The notes: generated by a model from the letters alone, not told the origin. Shown: positions 34,451-45,099, counted from the first letter of the stretch. The stretch is DNA of 64,000 bases from Candidula unifasciata (GCA_905116865.2 CAJHNH020001147.1:117501-181500), one strand, 5' to 3'. Program-made: numbers and translations.

Positions 34451-35608
34451 TTAGTTAGTTGGGTTATCATCATTGCACTCTGGACATGTCCATAGGTGCT
34501 CAGATCCTCCCCTCAGTATGAATCCCAACGTCCGATGGCTAATAGTACCAGTTCTATGTTGATTAACAAGTCTTCTGACGTGTCCGGTGTGCGTCTCGTT
34601 TTTTGCTGTGCCGATCTTAATTCCCAAGTCTGCCATTCTGGCGAGTGATGTGGATTCACTGCCACCAAAGTCCTCTATCCTTCCCATTTCTCTGAGGGCA
34701 TTGATAATATCAGCATGATCCATAGGCCGACCGTCGGTAGTGATAGCGGATCCAGCCAACCTGTCAGCTCTTTCATTTCCATCGACGCCTGCGTGTCCCG
34801 GAACAAAAATAAAGGTGACTCCTCGCACAGTGGACTTCTGAATTGATTCAAGCCATTGTCTTCGCACTGAACCTGCCTGAACCCTCCGGATCATACTCAT
34901 TGAATCACTGAGTATACATATGCGGGTGTATTTTTGTGTTTCAAGCCAGGCAAACGCTTGCGTCACTGCCATCACCTCCATCGTCATGCTGCTGGTTGTC
35001 ATGGAGAAGGCGCCGTTGGCTTCTTTGACTGTTCTGCCCGCTGAGCGTGCTGTAAATGCCCATGCGCTTCTTCTTTGGCGTATAACTGATCCGTCTGTAT
35101 AGATTAGTGCATCTGCTTCGTCTGAATTTTCACCGATGAGAGCATTGACCTCTGCATTAACAGCAACAGGATTATCTTCTCTACATCGCCTTTTGAGTGT
35201 GACAATACAGGAAAATGTACAAATAAACGCCTGAGGCACAGGTATCCATTCTGCACCAGGTATGATGTCGGTTAGGCTGCATATTTGCCTAATAACATCT
35301 TCTGCCCGACCTAGCCACGATTTTCCCCTCTTCAGTCTGTCGCCCTTTTCACTAAAAAGCGCTTGATGCAGTGGGTGTTTCTTATCAGCACATATTTTGA
35401 GGTATGCCCGAGCCCTCCACATCCTGATCCTTTGGTTCATTGTTGGAAAGTCAAGTAGATACCTCATTGCTCCACAGGATGTGTCTCTTGTACATCCCAA
35501 AATAATACGCATGGCTTCATTTTTGCACCTTCTCGAGTCGTTCAATCTGGGTAGCACTGACAGTGAGGATGGCCAGAGCGTATTCAATGGGGGAAAGGAC
35601 CAGACCAT
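34451..35608 (-). pseudogene. LINE ORF segment 5: RT end, RNase H and Cys motif
   Basis: From about 35525 this frame is genuine: NEAMRIILGCTRDTSCGAMR, then ALIYTDGSVI, SMTMEVMAV, ILSDSMSMI and PGHAGVDGNERADRLA of RNase H. It ends in HLWTCPECNDD next to the stop. The first 25 or so residues of the ORF, upstream of the frameshift, are noise. Confidence 0.9.
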
Positions 35609-35966
35609 AGAATAGAAGCACCAGCAGTCTTTGCTCGATATTGGAAGCAGCCATAATCCTCATTGCAGATAGACCTTTGCGTGCTTTTGTTATCGCATGG
35701 TCAACGTGTTCCCTGAATGACAAGCTGCGATCGAACCTCACCCCGAGAAACGTCATAACGTTGGTTCTGATCAATACATTATCACGCATTTTCACTTCTG
35801 GTAAGTCCGACTTGACAATGTGATTGTTCAAAGAGAACCATGACACTGATGCCTTCGAGGGATTGACATAGGCATTGGAACCATCACACCAGGCGGCAAT
35901 TCGATCGAGTTCTTTGTGCATTGTGCTGGCGATCTCCTGTCTATCACGCCCTCGTCGATAAATCAA
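35517..35966 (-). pseudogene. LINE ORF segment 4: RT palm and thumb
   Basis: Begins right after the FADD motif and carries the post-catalytic RT motifs (ASVSWFSLNNH, FLGVRFDRSLSFREHV, LLVLLFYGLVLSPIEYALAI). It ends at IERLEKVQ, where a run of five A instead of four shifts frame. The family sequence continues NEAMRIILGCTRDT in the next segment. Confidence 0.9.
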
Positions 35967-36667
35967 ATGTCATCAGCAAATGACAAAGTCCTTCCCTTTC
36001 CATTCAACTGCTGCTCAGTGATCATCACCGTATAAACATTGAATAAGACTGGTGATAGCGGTGATCCCTGTGGCAAGCCTGGACATATCGTTTGCGGTTC
36101 TGAGGACCAGCTACCACATCTTAGTACAATCTTTCTCTGGAACAGGACCGCAGCAATCCAGCGGATCAGAATAGGATTGACTTCTAGTTTAAGCAGTAAT
36201 TGCATTAAATAATCATATGGTACTTTATTGTAGGCATCTTCTAAGTCCAACACTGCCGCACATGTCTCTTCTTTAATCTGAAATCCCTCGTACACATCGT
36301 AGGCGAAAACAGCAGCATTGGACCATGTCTCTTTCTTCAATCTGTACCCTCCAAGTGTTGATGGGAACTTATCATGTAGTTCCAAGTAGGTGGTCAATCT
36401 TTGTGCGACAATTTTTTCCAAAAGTTTGCCAACAGTATTCTGCATCGAGATGATTCTGTAGCCGCAGATCTTTGAGTGGTCTTTATTAGGCTTTGGTAGT
36501 GGAAACAAATAACTATGGAGCCATTCCTCTTGTATCTGGCCACTCTGGATGCTGATATTGAATTCCTTTGCCACGCTTTTCAAATCAGCATTCGACATCA
36601 TCAGCATGTCATTGTATCGGATGCCGTCAGGACCTGGAGCAGTGCTCTGCGCGATTTCTTGAGGCAA
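35963..36667 (-). pseudogene. LINE ORF segment 3: reverse transcriptase fingers and palm
   Basis: RT motifs in order: APGPDGIRYNDM; LPKPNKDHSKICGYRIISM; GGYRLKKETWSNAAVFAYD; AAVLDLEDAYNKVPYDYL with the first catalytic Asp; GLPQGSPLSPVLFNVYT; and SFADD with the catalytic pair. A stop directly after FADDI, followed by LIYRRGRDRQEIA in the next frame, marks a one-base indel. Confidence 0.9.
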
Positions 36668-37650
36668 GTTCTTAAGGTGTCTGCAGTGATTGTGAAATCA
36701 GTGCCTAGCTCAGTGTTCTCGCACAGCATCGACAGTTTCATCTTAACCCCTATTCTTGCAGCTTCGTCTTTTTGGTCAGGTTGCTCCAAGTAGCGCGCAA
36801 GGAGGGTTTTTCCTTTATCAGCATCAGTTCTCTGCCATATCAGGTCTGTACCCTGAAAATCAGGGATACCCCTTGGTCGTGCGGCGCCGTGCATGCTCCG
36901 TTGAAGGCGCCAGAATGTCACAAGAGATCCCTCGGAGCAAACGCTCTTGCAGAATTCGTTCCATTTCGCTGTCTTGGCTTCTTTCGCAATTAACTTGAAA
37001 GCCACTGTCCGCTTGTTGACCTCATCTTTCAGACTGATCAGGCGTTCAGAAAGTGACGGATCAATTTTCCTTGCCTTTTGCCATGCCTTGACAGCGTTCC
37101 TTTTTTCTAGCCACGCTATGTTGACTACTTCATTCCACCATGATGGCTGGGCCCATCTCTCCCGCCGTCTGCGATCTGCTCTTGTTTTACGTCGTCTGAT
37201 TTTGCTAATGGCATCTTGCCCTGTACGGTCATATATAAAAGCAGGCACATTGATTACATGACCTTTGTTGTTGCTCTTCTCCACCAGGACGACGCAAGGA
37301 AAGTGATCACTGTCATGGTATCCCAGTGTGCTCCACCTGCATCCTGGTGCAATGGAGGGAGACACTAGGGCCAGGTCAATTACGCTGTCAGAATCCCCTT
37401 GTCGTGTTGCTATTCGGGTAACCTTTCCGTCGTTCAAGCATACTAGATCGGCAGACACTAGAGCATCCTCCAGGTCTTCCCCCTGTTTATTGGTGATTAC
37501 ATTGCCCCACTGGTTTCCTCTGGCGTTGAAATCTCCGCAGTAAAGGACTTTCTTTTCCTCAGTCTGGAGCAAACTCTGCCATTTCGCTGTATCCACCTTT
37601 CCATTGCAGGCGTACACATTGACAATCACAAACTGGGCCGGGCCCATCAC
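36601..37650 (-). pseudogene. LINE ORF segment 2: endonuclease C-terminus and RT spacer
   Basis: Continues the endonuclease (GDFNARGNQWGN; VIDLALVSPS; SDHFPCVVL) and the basic spacer between EN and RT (RRRKTRADRRRRERW). The frame breaks near 36665, just ahead of the first RT motif. Beyond that point this ORF is out-of-frame noise. Confidence 0.88.
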
Positions 37651-38072
37651 TCTGACTGCGTGTACTTGTAGGTCGTCATTATCCCACTCAGTATGTGGTC
37701 ACGAACAAGAATGAGCTGTCCGAGGTGCCGTCTATTGTAGAAGGATTGGAAGCCCGCAATTTTAACCATCTCTTCACCGAGGTGTGTTTCCTGTAGGACA
37801 ACAATGTCGTTGCTGTAGAGGAGCTTCTCGAAAATGGGTCGGCGTTGACTGAACGAGGCGCAGTTCCAGTAGAGAACGCGAACATACTTTAAGCTGAGTC
37901 TCTCACATTTCAGTCGCTTCCTGCAGGCGCCACCGTGCTTGCCTGTTCGCGTTCTCCTTGTCCGTCTACGGGTTGTTTTGAATTGGTAGATAGTCGCCAT
38001 CGGACGTTGAATACACCCTGAGGGAAGTCTGAACTCACGTGCATGTACTCCATTGCACGGTTCAGACCCCAT
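37647..38072 (-). pseudogene. LINE ORF segment 1: endonuclease N-terminus
   Basis: First segment of the LINE ORF, starting at the Met codon at 38072. It has a basic N-terminal stretch (RRRTRRTRTG) and then the apurinic-type endonuclease start (LYWNCASF, LQETHLGEE). The correct frame leaves this ORF near 37685: the downstream endonuclease sequence (HAVRVMGPAQFVIVNVYA) continues in another frame. Confidence 0.88.
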
Positions 38073-38176
38073 TCCGATGAAACTTTCACATTATACGTGA
38101 GCGAAAATAGTTAATTTGCGCCATTCGCCTCAACGGACGAAAAAGCGTGCCGCCATTGTGGCTGTTTATACCCACA

Positions 38177-38278
38177 GTCTTTGCTCTGTCATACTCCAGT
38201 GTGCAACATACAACACAAACCATAGACACTGTTCTCCTTTTGTCACACCCCACTGTATAACATACAACACTTACACAA
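38177..38278 (+). repeat. Minisatellite, 54 bp, right of LINE insertion
   Basis: Continues the 34085-34443 array in register after the LINE, first with a good copy and then a decayed one (ACACCCCACTGTATAACATA). Confidence 0.93.
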
Positions 38279-38323
38279 TTATACTAAAATATAAATTCTA
38301 ACTCAGAAAACTGTCTTCTGCAG

Positions 38324-38470
38324 GCATTCCTGGAGTTTCAGGATGAAGCCAGCGCTACAGCCATGGTGAGTTATTTCCAGACCAACCCAGCACAAGTGCG
38401 CCTGAAGCCTGTCTTTGTACAGTTCTCAAACCACAAGGAACTGAGGACTGATGCTTCCCACGCTGCACAG
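38324..38470 (+). CDS. PTBP1: PTBP exon: second half of RRM1
   Basis: A 147-nt phase 0-0 exon (49 codons) with acceptor CTTCTGCAG at 38323 and donor CAG|GTAGGG at 38471. It starts AFLEFQDEASATAMVSYF, the RNP1 strand and second helix of RRM1. It ends VFVQFSNHKELRTD, a near-invariant PTBP signature. Family members place an exon boundary at the same point (GKNQ|AF). The sequence is closer to Drosophila hephaestus (AFLEMADE, SATSMVS) than to vertebrates. It begins only about 50 bp downstream of the minisatellite that carries the LINE insertion. Confidence 0.95.
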
Positions 38471-39498
38471 GTAGGGGCCACACTATCATTTCATACAGGT
38501 TTAACAGCCAAATCAACTTTTTCAGTGCCAAACAATGTGTAGTGTGTTCTCTTTCATCTTACACTTGGTCAACGCATCTTAAGGAAATCTGGCTTTTTAT
38601 ATAGTAACTTTCTGTGTGTATTTAGCTACTTTAAAAGTTGAGTATTCATTTGTTCATTGCAATCATTTTAACGTTAGATAGTTTAAGGAGTATTAAAAAC
38701 AACAACAACAACAAACAGACAAGTGTGCACTGACACTGACTGGTACTTATACACAGAAGTAGAGAGATAGAAGAACACACTAGACAGTATAAAAATAGAA
38801 AGTTATAATTAGAATGCTGATAATCGATCTGGTCACCTCTACATGATGACAGTGCCTCGCTGTAGGAACAGGTTTACTTTGACACATGATCAGCTAGGCA
38901 CCCCTTTTATTTCTGTCGTTCAAGAAGGCAACAAGAGTCTATAACACAGTCAGCATAAGTCTTAAAACTAACTGATGTGACAATGATGAGAATTGAGAAC
39001 TAACAACACTGAATGACTAAACTGGTGAGCCTGAGATAAGAAATTAGCAGCTTTTCTTCTTTTTTTTCAGCATTCTCTATTAAAAAGAAGTCTGTTATTT
39101 TGTATTGGGGTTTACAGCCAGGCTGTGATATCTCTGCCTTTAAATCCAAAATATCTGATTTGAGCAAATAATTCATTTATAACATGTTTTTCTAAGGAGC
39201 AATAAATATATAACCCCCCTCCCCCTTCCCCGAATACATCCAGAACCCAGATTAGGAAATTATTAGTGGGATAACATTTTGACCTAATCTGAGAATAATG
39301 ATGGTCGTCCTCAGGTAGCTGACCCCTTATCTCTGTTGGTCCCATAGATTTCGTAGACAAATCATTATTGCTTTAATTAAATAATGCTACAAAACTTCTA
39401 GCAGCTTGTTTTGTTGTAGGAATACAAAATGAATGAAGGAGACCCTACTGGATTGATTTAGTATAGATTGAGCAAACATGAAATATAAGAACACGCTT

Positions 39499-39717
39499 GA
39501 TGTGCTGTGTAAGACTTGTGGGAAGTGGTCAGTGACATACCATGTGCTGTGTAAGACTTGTGGGAAGTGGTCAGTGACATACCATGTGCTGTGTAAGACT
39601 TGTGGGAAGTGGTCAGTGACATATCATGTGCTGTGTAAGACTTGTGGGAAGTGGTCAGTGACATATCATGTGCTGTGTGAGACTTGTGGGAAGTGGTCAG
39701 TGACATATCATGTGCTG
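39499..39717 (+). repeat. Minisatellite, 42 bp x 5
   Basis: Unit TGTGCTGTGTAAGACTTGTG, then GGAAGTGGTCAGTGACATACCA. Confidence 0.95.
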
Positions 39718-40014
39718 TCTGGGATGGAAGCAGTTACAGAAGCTCGCTGTGATCTTAGCATGCTGTAAAGCCACACAGTCCTGTCAGTTTGCCACCCCAG
39801 TAACTATCTTTTCCAGGGTGTTCTTGGTATCCTGTGACCACCTGCCTACTCTTCCAGGAACTATAACATCTGTTACTCTTCTCTCCTAAAACCGATAACT
39901 GATTACACTGCAGTGACAGGATTACATGACTTCTTCCCTAATGGATGCCAGGATCCTACTTTTAGTGATGGGAAGGGGAGGAGTGGAGGGGTAGGGGAGG
40001 AAGACCCACTGCAC

Positions 40015-40180
40015 TCCAAAGAGGCATGCAACAAAAGGCCGCCAATCAGGGGTCTGCTGAAATCTAATGCGTTGGGCAGAAAGGTGCAGATATCACAGCC
40101 TAGCTGTAAACCACAAGATGCCTATTCCTTTTTTAAGGGCAGTCACAGAAAAAGAAGAAAAGGCAGAAGGACTTTAGTGC
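40015..40180 (+). repeat. Dispersed repeat family C
   Basis: GCAGATATCACAGCCTAGCTG, cut here to its core ATCACAGCC, followed by GTAAACCACAAGATGCC and an AAAGAAGAAAAGG tail, recurs at 43445-43540 (+) and, in part, inverted at 39105-39145. A related segment (AATTAGGGGTTTGCTGAAA) is at about 55295. Confidence 0.5.
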
Positions 40181-40484
40181 TGATGTTTGATTGGTTTATC
40201 TGATAATGAGAAACAGGAAGACAGCAGTGACCTGATGAGATGACTTTCACCCTTTTACCCCAGCACACTGGGGAAAAAAAAGTCATGACTCCTTTAGAAT
40301 TCCAGACAAAATCTTTTAAAACTTTTTTTTTATAAAGGTCACTAATAAATTCACAAAGAAATTTAATTATCATTAGTTTTAAATTTTTCAGAACATATAA
40401 AAATATGTGAAAGGGTTAGCGTCATTCCTCACACTTGACTATCCTAAATAGAGAAAACAGTGAGTTGATATTATCATGTTTCAG

Positions 40485-40610
40485 AATGCAAACGCCCAAG
40501 TGGCCCTTCAGGCGGCCCACGCTGTTATGGGATCTGACGAGCAGTCGACCATCTTAAGGATTATCGTGGATAATGCATTGTATCCTGTGTCCCTAGACAT
40601 TTTATATCAG
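40485..40610 (+). CDS. PTBP1: PTBP exon: RRM1-RRM2 linker and start of RRM2
   Basis: A 126-nt phase 0-0 exon (42 codons) with acceptor TTTCAG at 40484 and donor CAG|GTACTT at 40611. It encodes the Ala-rich linker (ANAQVALQAAHAVM) and the first strand and helix of RRM2 (LRIIVDNALYPVSLDILYQ; human LRIIVENLFYPVTLDVLHQ). The linker is shorter than in human PTBP1, which has a longer Ala-rich segment here. Confidence 0.95.
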
Positions 40611-41445
40611 GTACTTATATGTGGTTTTCATCATCATCATCATCAGTTCTCGTTATGCCTAGTGGCACATGAGGCTTCAGAGAGGACTTATATGTGGTTT
40701 TACAACATGACTATTTTATGCAATAAATTCTTATCACTAGTAGTTGGAAAAAATAATTCTCGATGCTACATAAAATCAGGTTTAGCTTATGGCTGGTAAC
40801 CTTATTCCTGCTGTGAATGCATGTGGCTCCCTTGTAGGCTACTGACAGATAGTCTGTCACTAAAACACACTAAGGCAAACACATCAATCTTTAATATACA
40901 GAACAATAAACAGCAGGCAGTTAGCCTCGAGAGCTGTGAGCACCCACTATTCTAAACAAGGCCATGAGGGTATTACAATCACCACTCACTCCTGGGCCAT
41001 CCCGTTCTACAGATAATACCTGGGCCTGAAGCCAACTGCTTCTGATATGGGCTCTTTCCTGTGCTACTGGACTCCAAATTGGGACTGTGGCACATCTGCA
41101 GAGTGTGGGCCAATGTGTGTGGACATATCTAATTGCCAATTACTACAATAACCTTGCTAACAGAATACCTAAGAAGCTACCCAAATGAATCACTGCACCA
41201 CATTCTATCTCTGTCGAACGCTGTACAACACTGTAATAATACTACTGTCTAGCTAAACACATTATTACACAGACTATTGGTCACTACGCTTAAATCGAAC
41301 ACACTACGACCTAATGTTCACAAACTTATATAAGTCAACAGCCTCAATGTCCAGCCACAGAACGCCTTGTTCATTTTCCCACTGGTTGCTTTGTCCACCG
41401 TTACAGTTTAGTCACCAGTCCATGAACCTCATGGCTTCGTTAGCG

Positions 41446-41740
41446 GTCAACTCATTCTGTCACCAGCTCTTTCTGCTGGTTGTCGGTTTGTGTCGCTGAG
41501 CTACAAGTCATGTCGCGGTCAACTCATTCTGTCACAGCTCTTTCTGCTGGTTGTCGGTTTGTGTCGCTGAGCTACAAGTCATGTCACAGTCAACTCATTC
41601 TGTCACAGCTCTTTCTGCTGGTTGTCGGTTTGTGTCGCTGAGCTACAAGTCATGTCACAGTCAACTCATTCTGTCACAGCTCTTTCTGCTAGTTGTCGGT
41701 TTGTGTCGCTGAGCTACAAGTCATGTCGCGGTCAACTAAG
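41446..41740 (+). repeat. Minisatellite, 71 bp x 4
   Basis: Copies begin GTCAACTCATTCTGTCACAG at 41446, 41518, 41589 and 41660. Located 250 bp upstream of the RRM2 beta-2 exon acceptor. Confidence 0.95.
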
Positions 41741-41989
41741 CACATAGTGAACATTTACTATCATCATACGTTGTATCCCATACCCACACTGTACTCTGAC
41801 ATAAATTGTATATAAAATGGCATCTGTTCTGCCTCACTTGGACAGTTGTAATGTCAGTAAAACTGAAATCTTTACAAACAATATCTTCTTGTTAGAAGTT
41901 TTGTTTGTTTGTTTGAAGAAAATTTGTGATAATTCTTTGTAAATTAATGACTAATTTAAAATGTAATATTTTGCTTTTCTTTTCCCCAG

Positions 41990-42041
41990 TTATTTACAAA
42001 ATTTGGAAAAGTGTTGAAAATTATTACCTTCACAAAAAATA
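41990..42041 (+). CDS. PTBP1: PTBP exon: RRM2 beta-2 strand
   Basis: A 52-nt exon, phase 0 in and phase 1 out. The acceptor is a long pyrimidine tract ending TTTTCCCCAG at 41989 and the donor is GTAAGT at 42042. It encodes LFTKFGKVLKIITFTKN, almost identical to human IFSKFGTVLKIITFTKN. The split Asn codon is completed by the next exon. Confidence 0.95.
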
Positions 42042-42159
42042 GTAAGTAGAAATCTTGTGTGTTTGTGTTTAAAAAAGGTTAAGGTCAGTTTCCATAGCCT
42101 TGAGCCAAATTGGCAACATCGATCACTAGTACCAGGTTTGTGATTAGCATCATATGCCA

Positions 42160-42430
42160 GGCAGCTGTTGTGGTGTAGTGGCAGGACATTTACTTGCTAA
42201 CTTGAAGGTTTTTTGGCTGAATCCGCACTGAAGCAGACATGTTTTTTCTTCAGAATTGACCTTGGCTCCATGGTCGACCCGCCTAAAATGGGTACCAGCT
42301 AATCTCTTCGGAAATTATGGTTGCAGACGTGATGTTGAAACCAAACACTAACTGAGCACTGTATGGTCTATAAAAATATGAATCTAGTTTGTACCTTATG
42401 CCTTATGTGCCACAGTCATTATAAGGGTCC
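42160..42430 (+). mobile_element. tRNA-derived SINE, full-length but diverged
   Basis: The head shows an A-box-like TGGTGTAGTGGCAGG and a diverged B box. The body has GGTCGACCCGCCTAAAATGG, GTACCAGCTAATCTC, TATGGTCTATAAAAATATG and CTTATGTGCCACAG. Lies in the intron between two RRM2 exons. Confidence 0.72.
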
Positions 42431-42571
42431 GTTACTGTTTTTAACTTTACCAAATTTGCATAAAACCTCAAGGTATTCATATGGGTCCCTTTTTTTTCTT
42501 AATGTGCATTGCCGCTGTGTTATTTTATGCAACTACATTTCAATACATTAGTTATTTTCTTTCCTCACGCA

Positions 42572-42715
42572 CAAGTCTGCACACAAATGAACTGAATCTG
42601 TAAAACTGATGTGCACAGAAAACTCAAGTTCTGGAAAAGGACCAAAATCCAGAAGTGGATGAACAACCAGAACTTTCTGCCAGAGTTTAGCTGGTGAATA
42701 TGAAGAAGAAGAAAA
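42572..42715 (+). mobile_element. Dispersed repeat family B, copy 3 (5'-truncated)
   Basis: Contains TCTGCACACAAATGAACTGA, CAAGTTCTGGAAAAGGACCA, CAGAAGTGGATGAACAACC and GCTGGTGAATATGAAGAAG. Confidence 0.65.
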
Positions 42716-42821
42716 TTTTCCCACACAGAAAAAAAACTGGATCCTGATAGATTCCAAATGTCATGTGACTTTCTTGTAAGTTTATTACTACATTTGTTAA
42801 AAATAGCCATTGTTTCTACAG

Positions 42822-42880
42822 ACACATTCCAAGCTTTAATCCAGATGTCGGATGCCATCTCAGCCGCTGCAGCAAAAACA
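42822..42880 (+). CDS. PTBP1: PTBP exon: RRM2 RNP1 strand and helix 2
   Basis: A 59-nt exon, phase 1 in and phase 0 out, with acceptor GTTTCTACAG at 42821 and donor ACA|GTGAGT at 42881. With the previous exon it reads N-TFQALIQMSDAISAAAAKT, matching human NQFQALLQYADPVSAQHAK. Confidence 0.95.
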
Positions 42881-43229
42881 GTGAGTACTCGATGACAATT
42901 CTGCCATGCTATTTTCATTTCTACATAAAAAATGGAAAAACACATTATTTTGTTTTAATGAACAACAAACTAACATGCTTTAAGACAAAAACATGGATAA
43001 ATAAATAAGCATTATTAATTTATTTATGGGTATTGATTTAAAAGAAAACAGACAGAACTGAGAAAATATTAGAGAAATCATAAATGAAAGAAAATAATAG
43101 TCACAACATGGATTTAAATGTAAAGGACACACACCTGCTTACCACTGTCTAATATGGCTTCTGATCCATGAAGGTTGCCTTGTAACATAAAAACAGCTGG
43201 CACAATCATAACAGGCATGTTGTGAAAGG

Positions 43230-43440
43230 AAACTAATTCAGGATTGGCTGAAATCATCAGTGTTGCCATTCATGCGTGGTTTTCCTTTGAAGTCAGAGTG
43301 CATTTGCCCGAGGGACATGGAACCAGCAGTCTGCATACAAATAAGCTGGACTGTAAAATGGATTTGCACACAAAAGTCCAGAAGTGGATGAACAAGCAGA
43401 ACTGACTTTTAGAGTTTACAGTAGGTGAACGCTAAAAAGA
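43230..43440 (+). mobile_element. Dispersed repeat family B, copy 4
   Basis: Contains CCTTTGAAGTCAGAGTGCAT, GGAACCAGCAGTCTGCATAC and CCAGAAGTGGATGAACAAGC. It runs into a family C segment. Confidence 0.65.
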
Positions 43441-43444
43441 TATG

Positions 43445-43540
43445 TGTTGCAAAGATATCACAGTCCAGCTGTAAACCACAACATACAATACCAACTGCCT
43501 TTTTAAGAGTAAATACAGAAAGAGAAAAAGAACACTATAA
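43445..43540 (+). repeat. Dispersed repeat family C, copy 2
   Basis: TTGCAAAGATATCACAGTCC, AGCTGTAAACCACAACATAC and CTGCCTTTTTAAGAGTAAA match the 40080-40180 copy. It is fused to the end of a family B copy. Confidence 0.5.
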
Positions 43541-43734
43541 GGAAGTTAAAGAACAAACAAGATGAAGAAGGCCACTGCTGTCCGGACTTCTTATTTTAAT
43601 TTCCTCAAAGTTTCTGAATCACTGGTCGTGTGTGCCAGACTAAATATTAGAGACTGCTTCCCAAAACAGATACCAGGTAGCATTCATGTCATTTTAAGCC
43701 CCAGGCCCTACACTGTAAAAGAAAAGTAAAGGGC

Positions 43735-43850
43735 ATATAGGGCACATAGGGCTAGACCTATATTTTTAAAGACCAATCGGCTCAAGATGGGTGATGTGGT
43801 CAGCATAATGCCGGCCGCCTTTACTTTCCCGGAGCCCTACACTGGTTCAA
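43735..43850 (-). mobile_element. tRNA-derived SINE body fragment
   Basis: Minus-strand copy of the SINE body: CCATAGGGCTAGACC-type sequence on +, then ATATTTTTAAAGACCAATCG and AGCATAATGCCGGCCGCCTT. The tRNA head is missing. Confidence 0.7.
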
Positions 43851-44420
43851 GTTCATATTCAACGATGTGTGAGGCAAACAGTCTGACACCTTGAACCATC
43901 TACATCTATTGTAATTTTACATTGCTCAAATTTTTTATGTCCACATATCTGGCACATATTATAACAGATTTAATTGTGTAACCATGTTTTATTGTCACCG
44001 TGCAGTGCTGTACTAGAAAAAAAAATTTTTCCTGTATTATAGAATAATAATTTCACAGCAGTGAGATGTGTAAACAATAAGAATAGGTAAAAAATCATTA
44101 AATAAATACAGCAAGAACTTAAACAAGCATGAACAAGAAGAGGAGTAGAAAAACAAGAACTGCAATAAGATGCAGGAGAAGCTGGATGAAGAGAGGGGGG
44201 GGGGAAGGGGAGAACAAGCTAAAGATTAGTGCCCAAGACACTGGCTACATAACTTAGGGCTAAATTTGTCATTCTTGTTGTCTTAATTCTTTAGAGTAGT
44301 CTGCTCTTGACAGAAGGTGTTATGTTGATGTTGAATGTTTGAATATTTTTGATTGAAGAGTTTCAGAATCTGTGTCATATTTTTGAGTGAAGAGTTTCAG
44401 AATCTGTGTTATGTTTTCAG

Positions 44421-44583
44421 TCTCTGGATGGCCAGAACATCTACAATGGCTGCAACACCTTGAAGATAGACTACTCAAAACTGAGCAACCTCAGCGTCAA
44501 ATATAACAACGACAAAAGTCGGGATTTTACTCGTCCCGACCTGCCTACCAATGACCTTAATCTTGATGCAATGAACCTTGGAG
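44421..44583 (+). CDS. PTBP1: PTBP exon: end of RRM2
   Basis: A 163-nt exon, phase 0 in and phase 1 out, with acceptor ATGTTTTCAG at 44420 and donor GAG|GTAAAA at 44584. It begins [20 protein letters not shown] and contains [17 protein letters not shown], one of the most conserved stretches in the family (final strand of RRM2 and the segment after it). It ends in the start of the RRM2-RRM3 linker ([10 protein letters not shown]). Confidence 0.96.
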
Positions 44584-44834
44584 GTAAAAACTTTAATTGA
44601 AACTTCATTGCCTCTTGTAGTCTTGTTTACTGCATTGCTAAAATAAATTACAGGCTTAGAAACATGCACATCTAGGTTTAACATTGATTATTCTGTAAAA
44701 GTGCAAATGTCTGTGCACTTGGTGTTATGTAAGACAAGCTTATATGGCCAGCACCTCACCTGATTATCATTATACAGTTAAATAAAAAATTATTTAAATC
44801 TGATTAGAGTGACTTCAATCTGGCTCAGTGTCTG

Positions 44835-45095
44835 AACAGTGTAGACTGACTAGCTGGTTCTGCACCACTTGGCTGACAACTGATGCATGACAAGCTAGAT
44901 GTTCAAATAGATCATTGCCTAAAAAAAAATGGTGCAGCAGGGAGGGACCAGGAAATCTGGCCAATACTCAGTGGCCATGCAACCACAGACATGTAGACAG
45001 ACTGCTGCTGGAACAATGGGAATGGGAACACTGGCTGTTGAAAATGGGGTGGAATATTTATGAATATGTTCTGAGTACAATGATGTTCAGTTCTG
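44835..45095 (+). mobile_element. LINE 3' fragment (RNase H end), strongly decayed
   Basis: Contains RLAGSAPLG, MHDKLDV and LLKMGWNIYEYVLSTMM in broken frames, corresponding to DRLAGSAQLG, IHDKADM and LLKMGRERLWECPECC of the 49242 copy. Lies in the intron after the RRM2 end exon. Confidence 0.65.
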
Positions 45096-45099
45096 AACT

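Larger units (their letters stand above)
34444..38176 (-). mobile_element. Single-ORF LINE (Ingi/I-group, EN-RT-RNase H), frameshifted
   Basis: Non-LTR retrotransposon reading right to left. The endonuclease starts near 37890 (RVLYWNCASF, VVLQETHLGEE), continues with LYCGDFNARGNQWGN and ends with SDHFPC. The RT has APGPDGIRYNDM, LEDAYNKVPYDYL, GLPQGSPLSPVLFN and the catalytic FADD near 35970. The RNase H has YTDGS, a Glu in SMTMEVMAV, LSDS and PGHAGVDGNERADRLA, so its D-E-D-D residues are present. A Cys motif (CPEC) is next to the stop codon, which lies within the 3' tail of TAAC-type repeats (34444-34461). There is no separate gag-like ORF, as in the Ingi group. An 11-bp duplication (GTCTTTGCTCT, 34433-34443 and 38177-38187) flanks it. 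Frame changes near 37685, 36665, 35962 and 35525 break the ORF. Confidence 0.92.
38471..40484. other. PTBP intron between RRM1 end and RRM2 start
   Basis: AT-rich intron with a 42-bp array (39499-39717) and family C repeats. No other coding feature seen. Confidence 0.6.
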
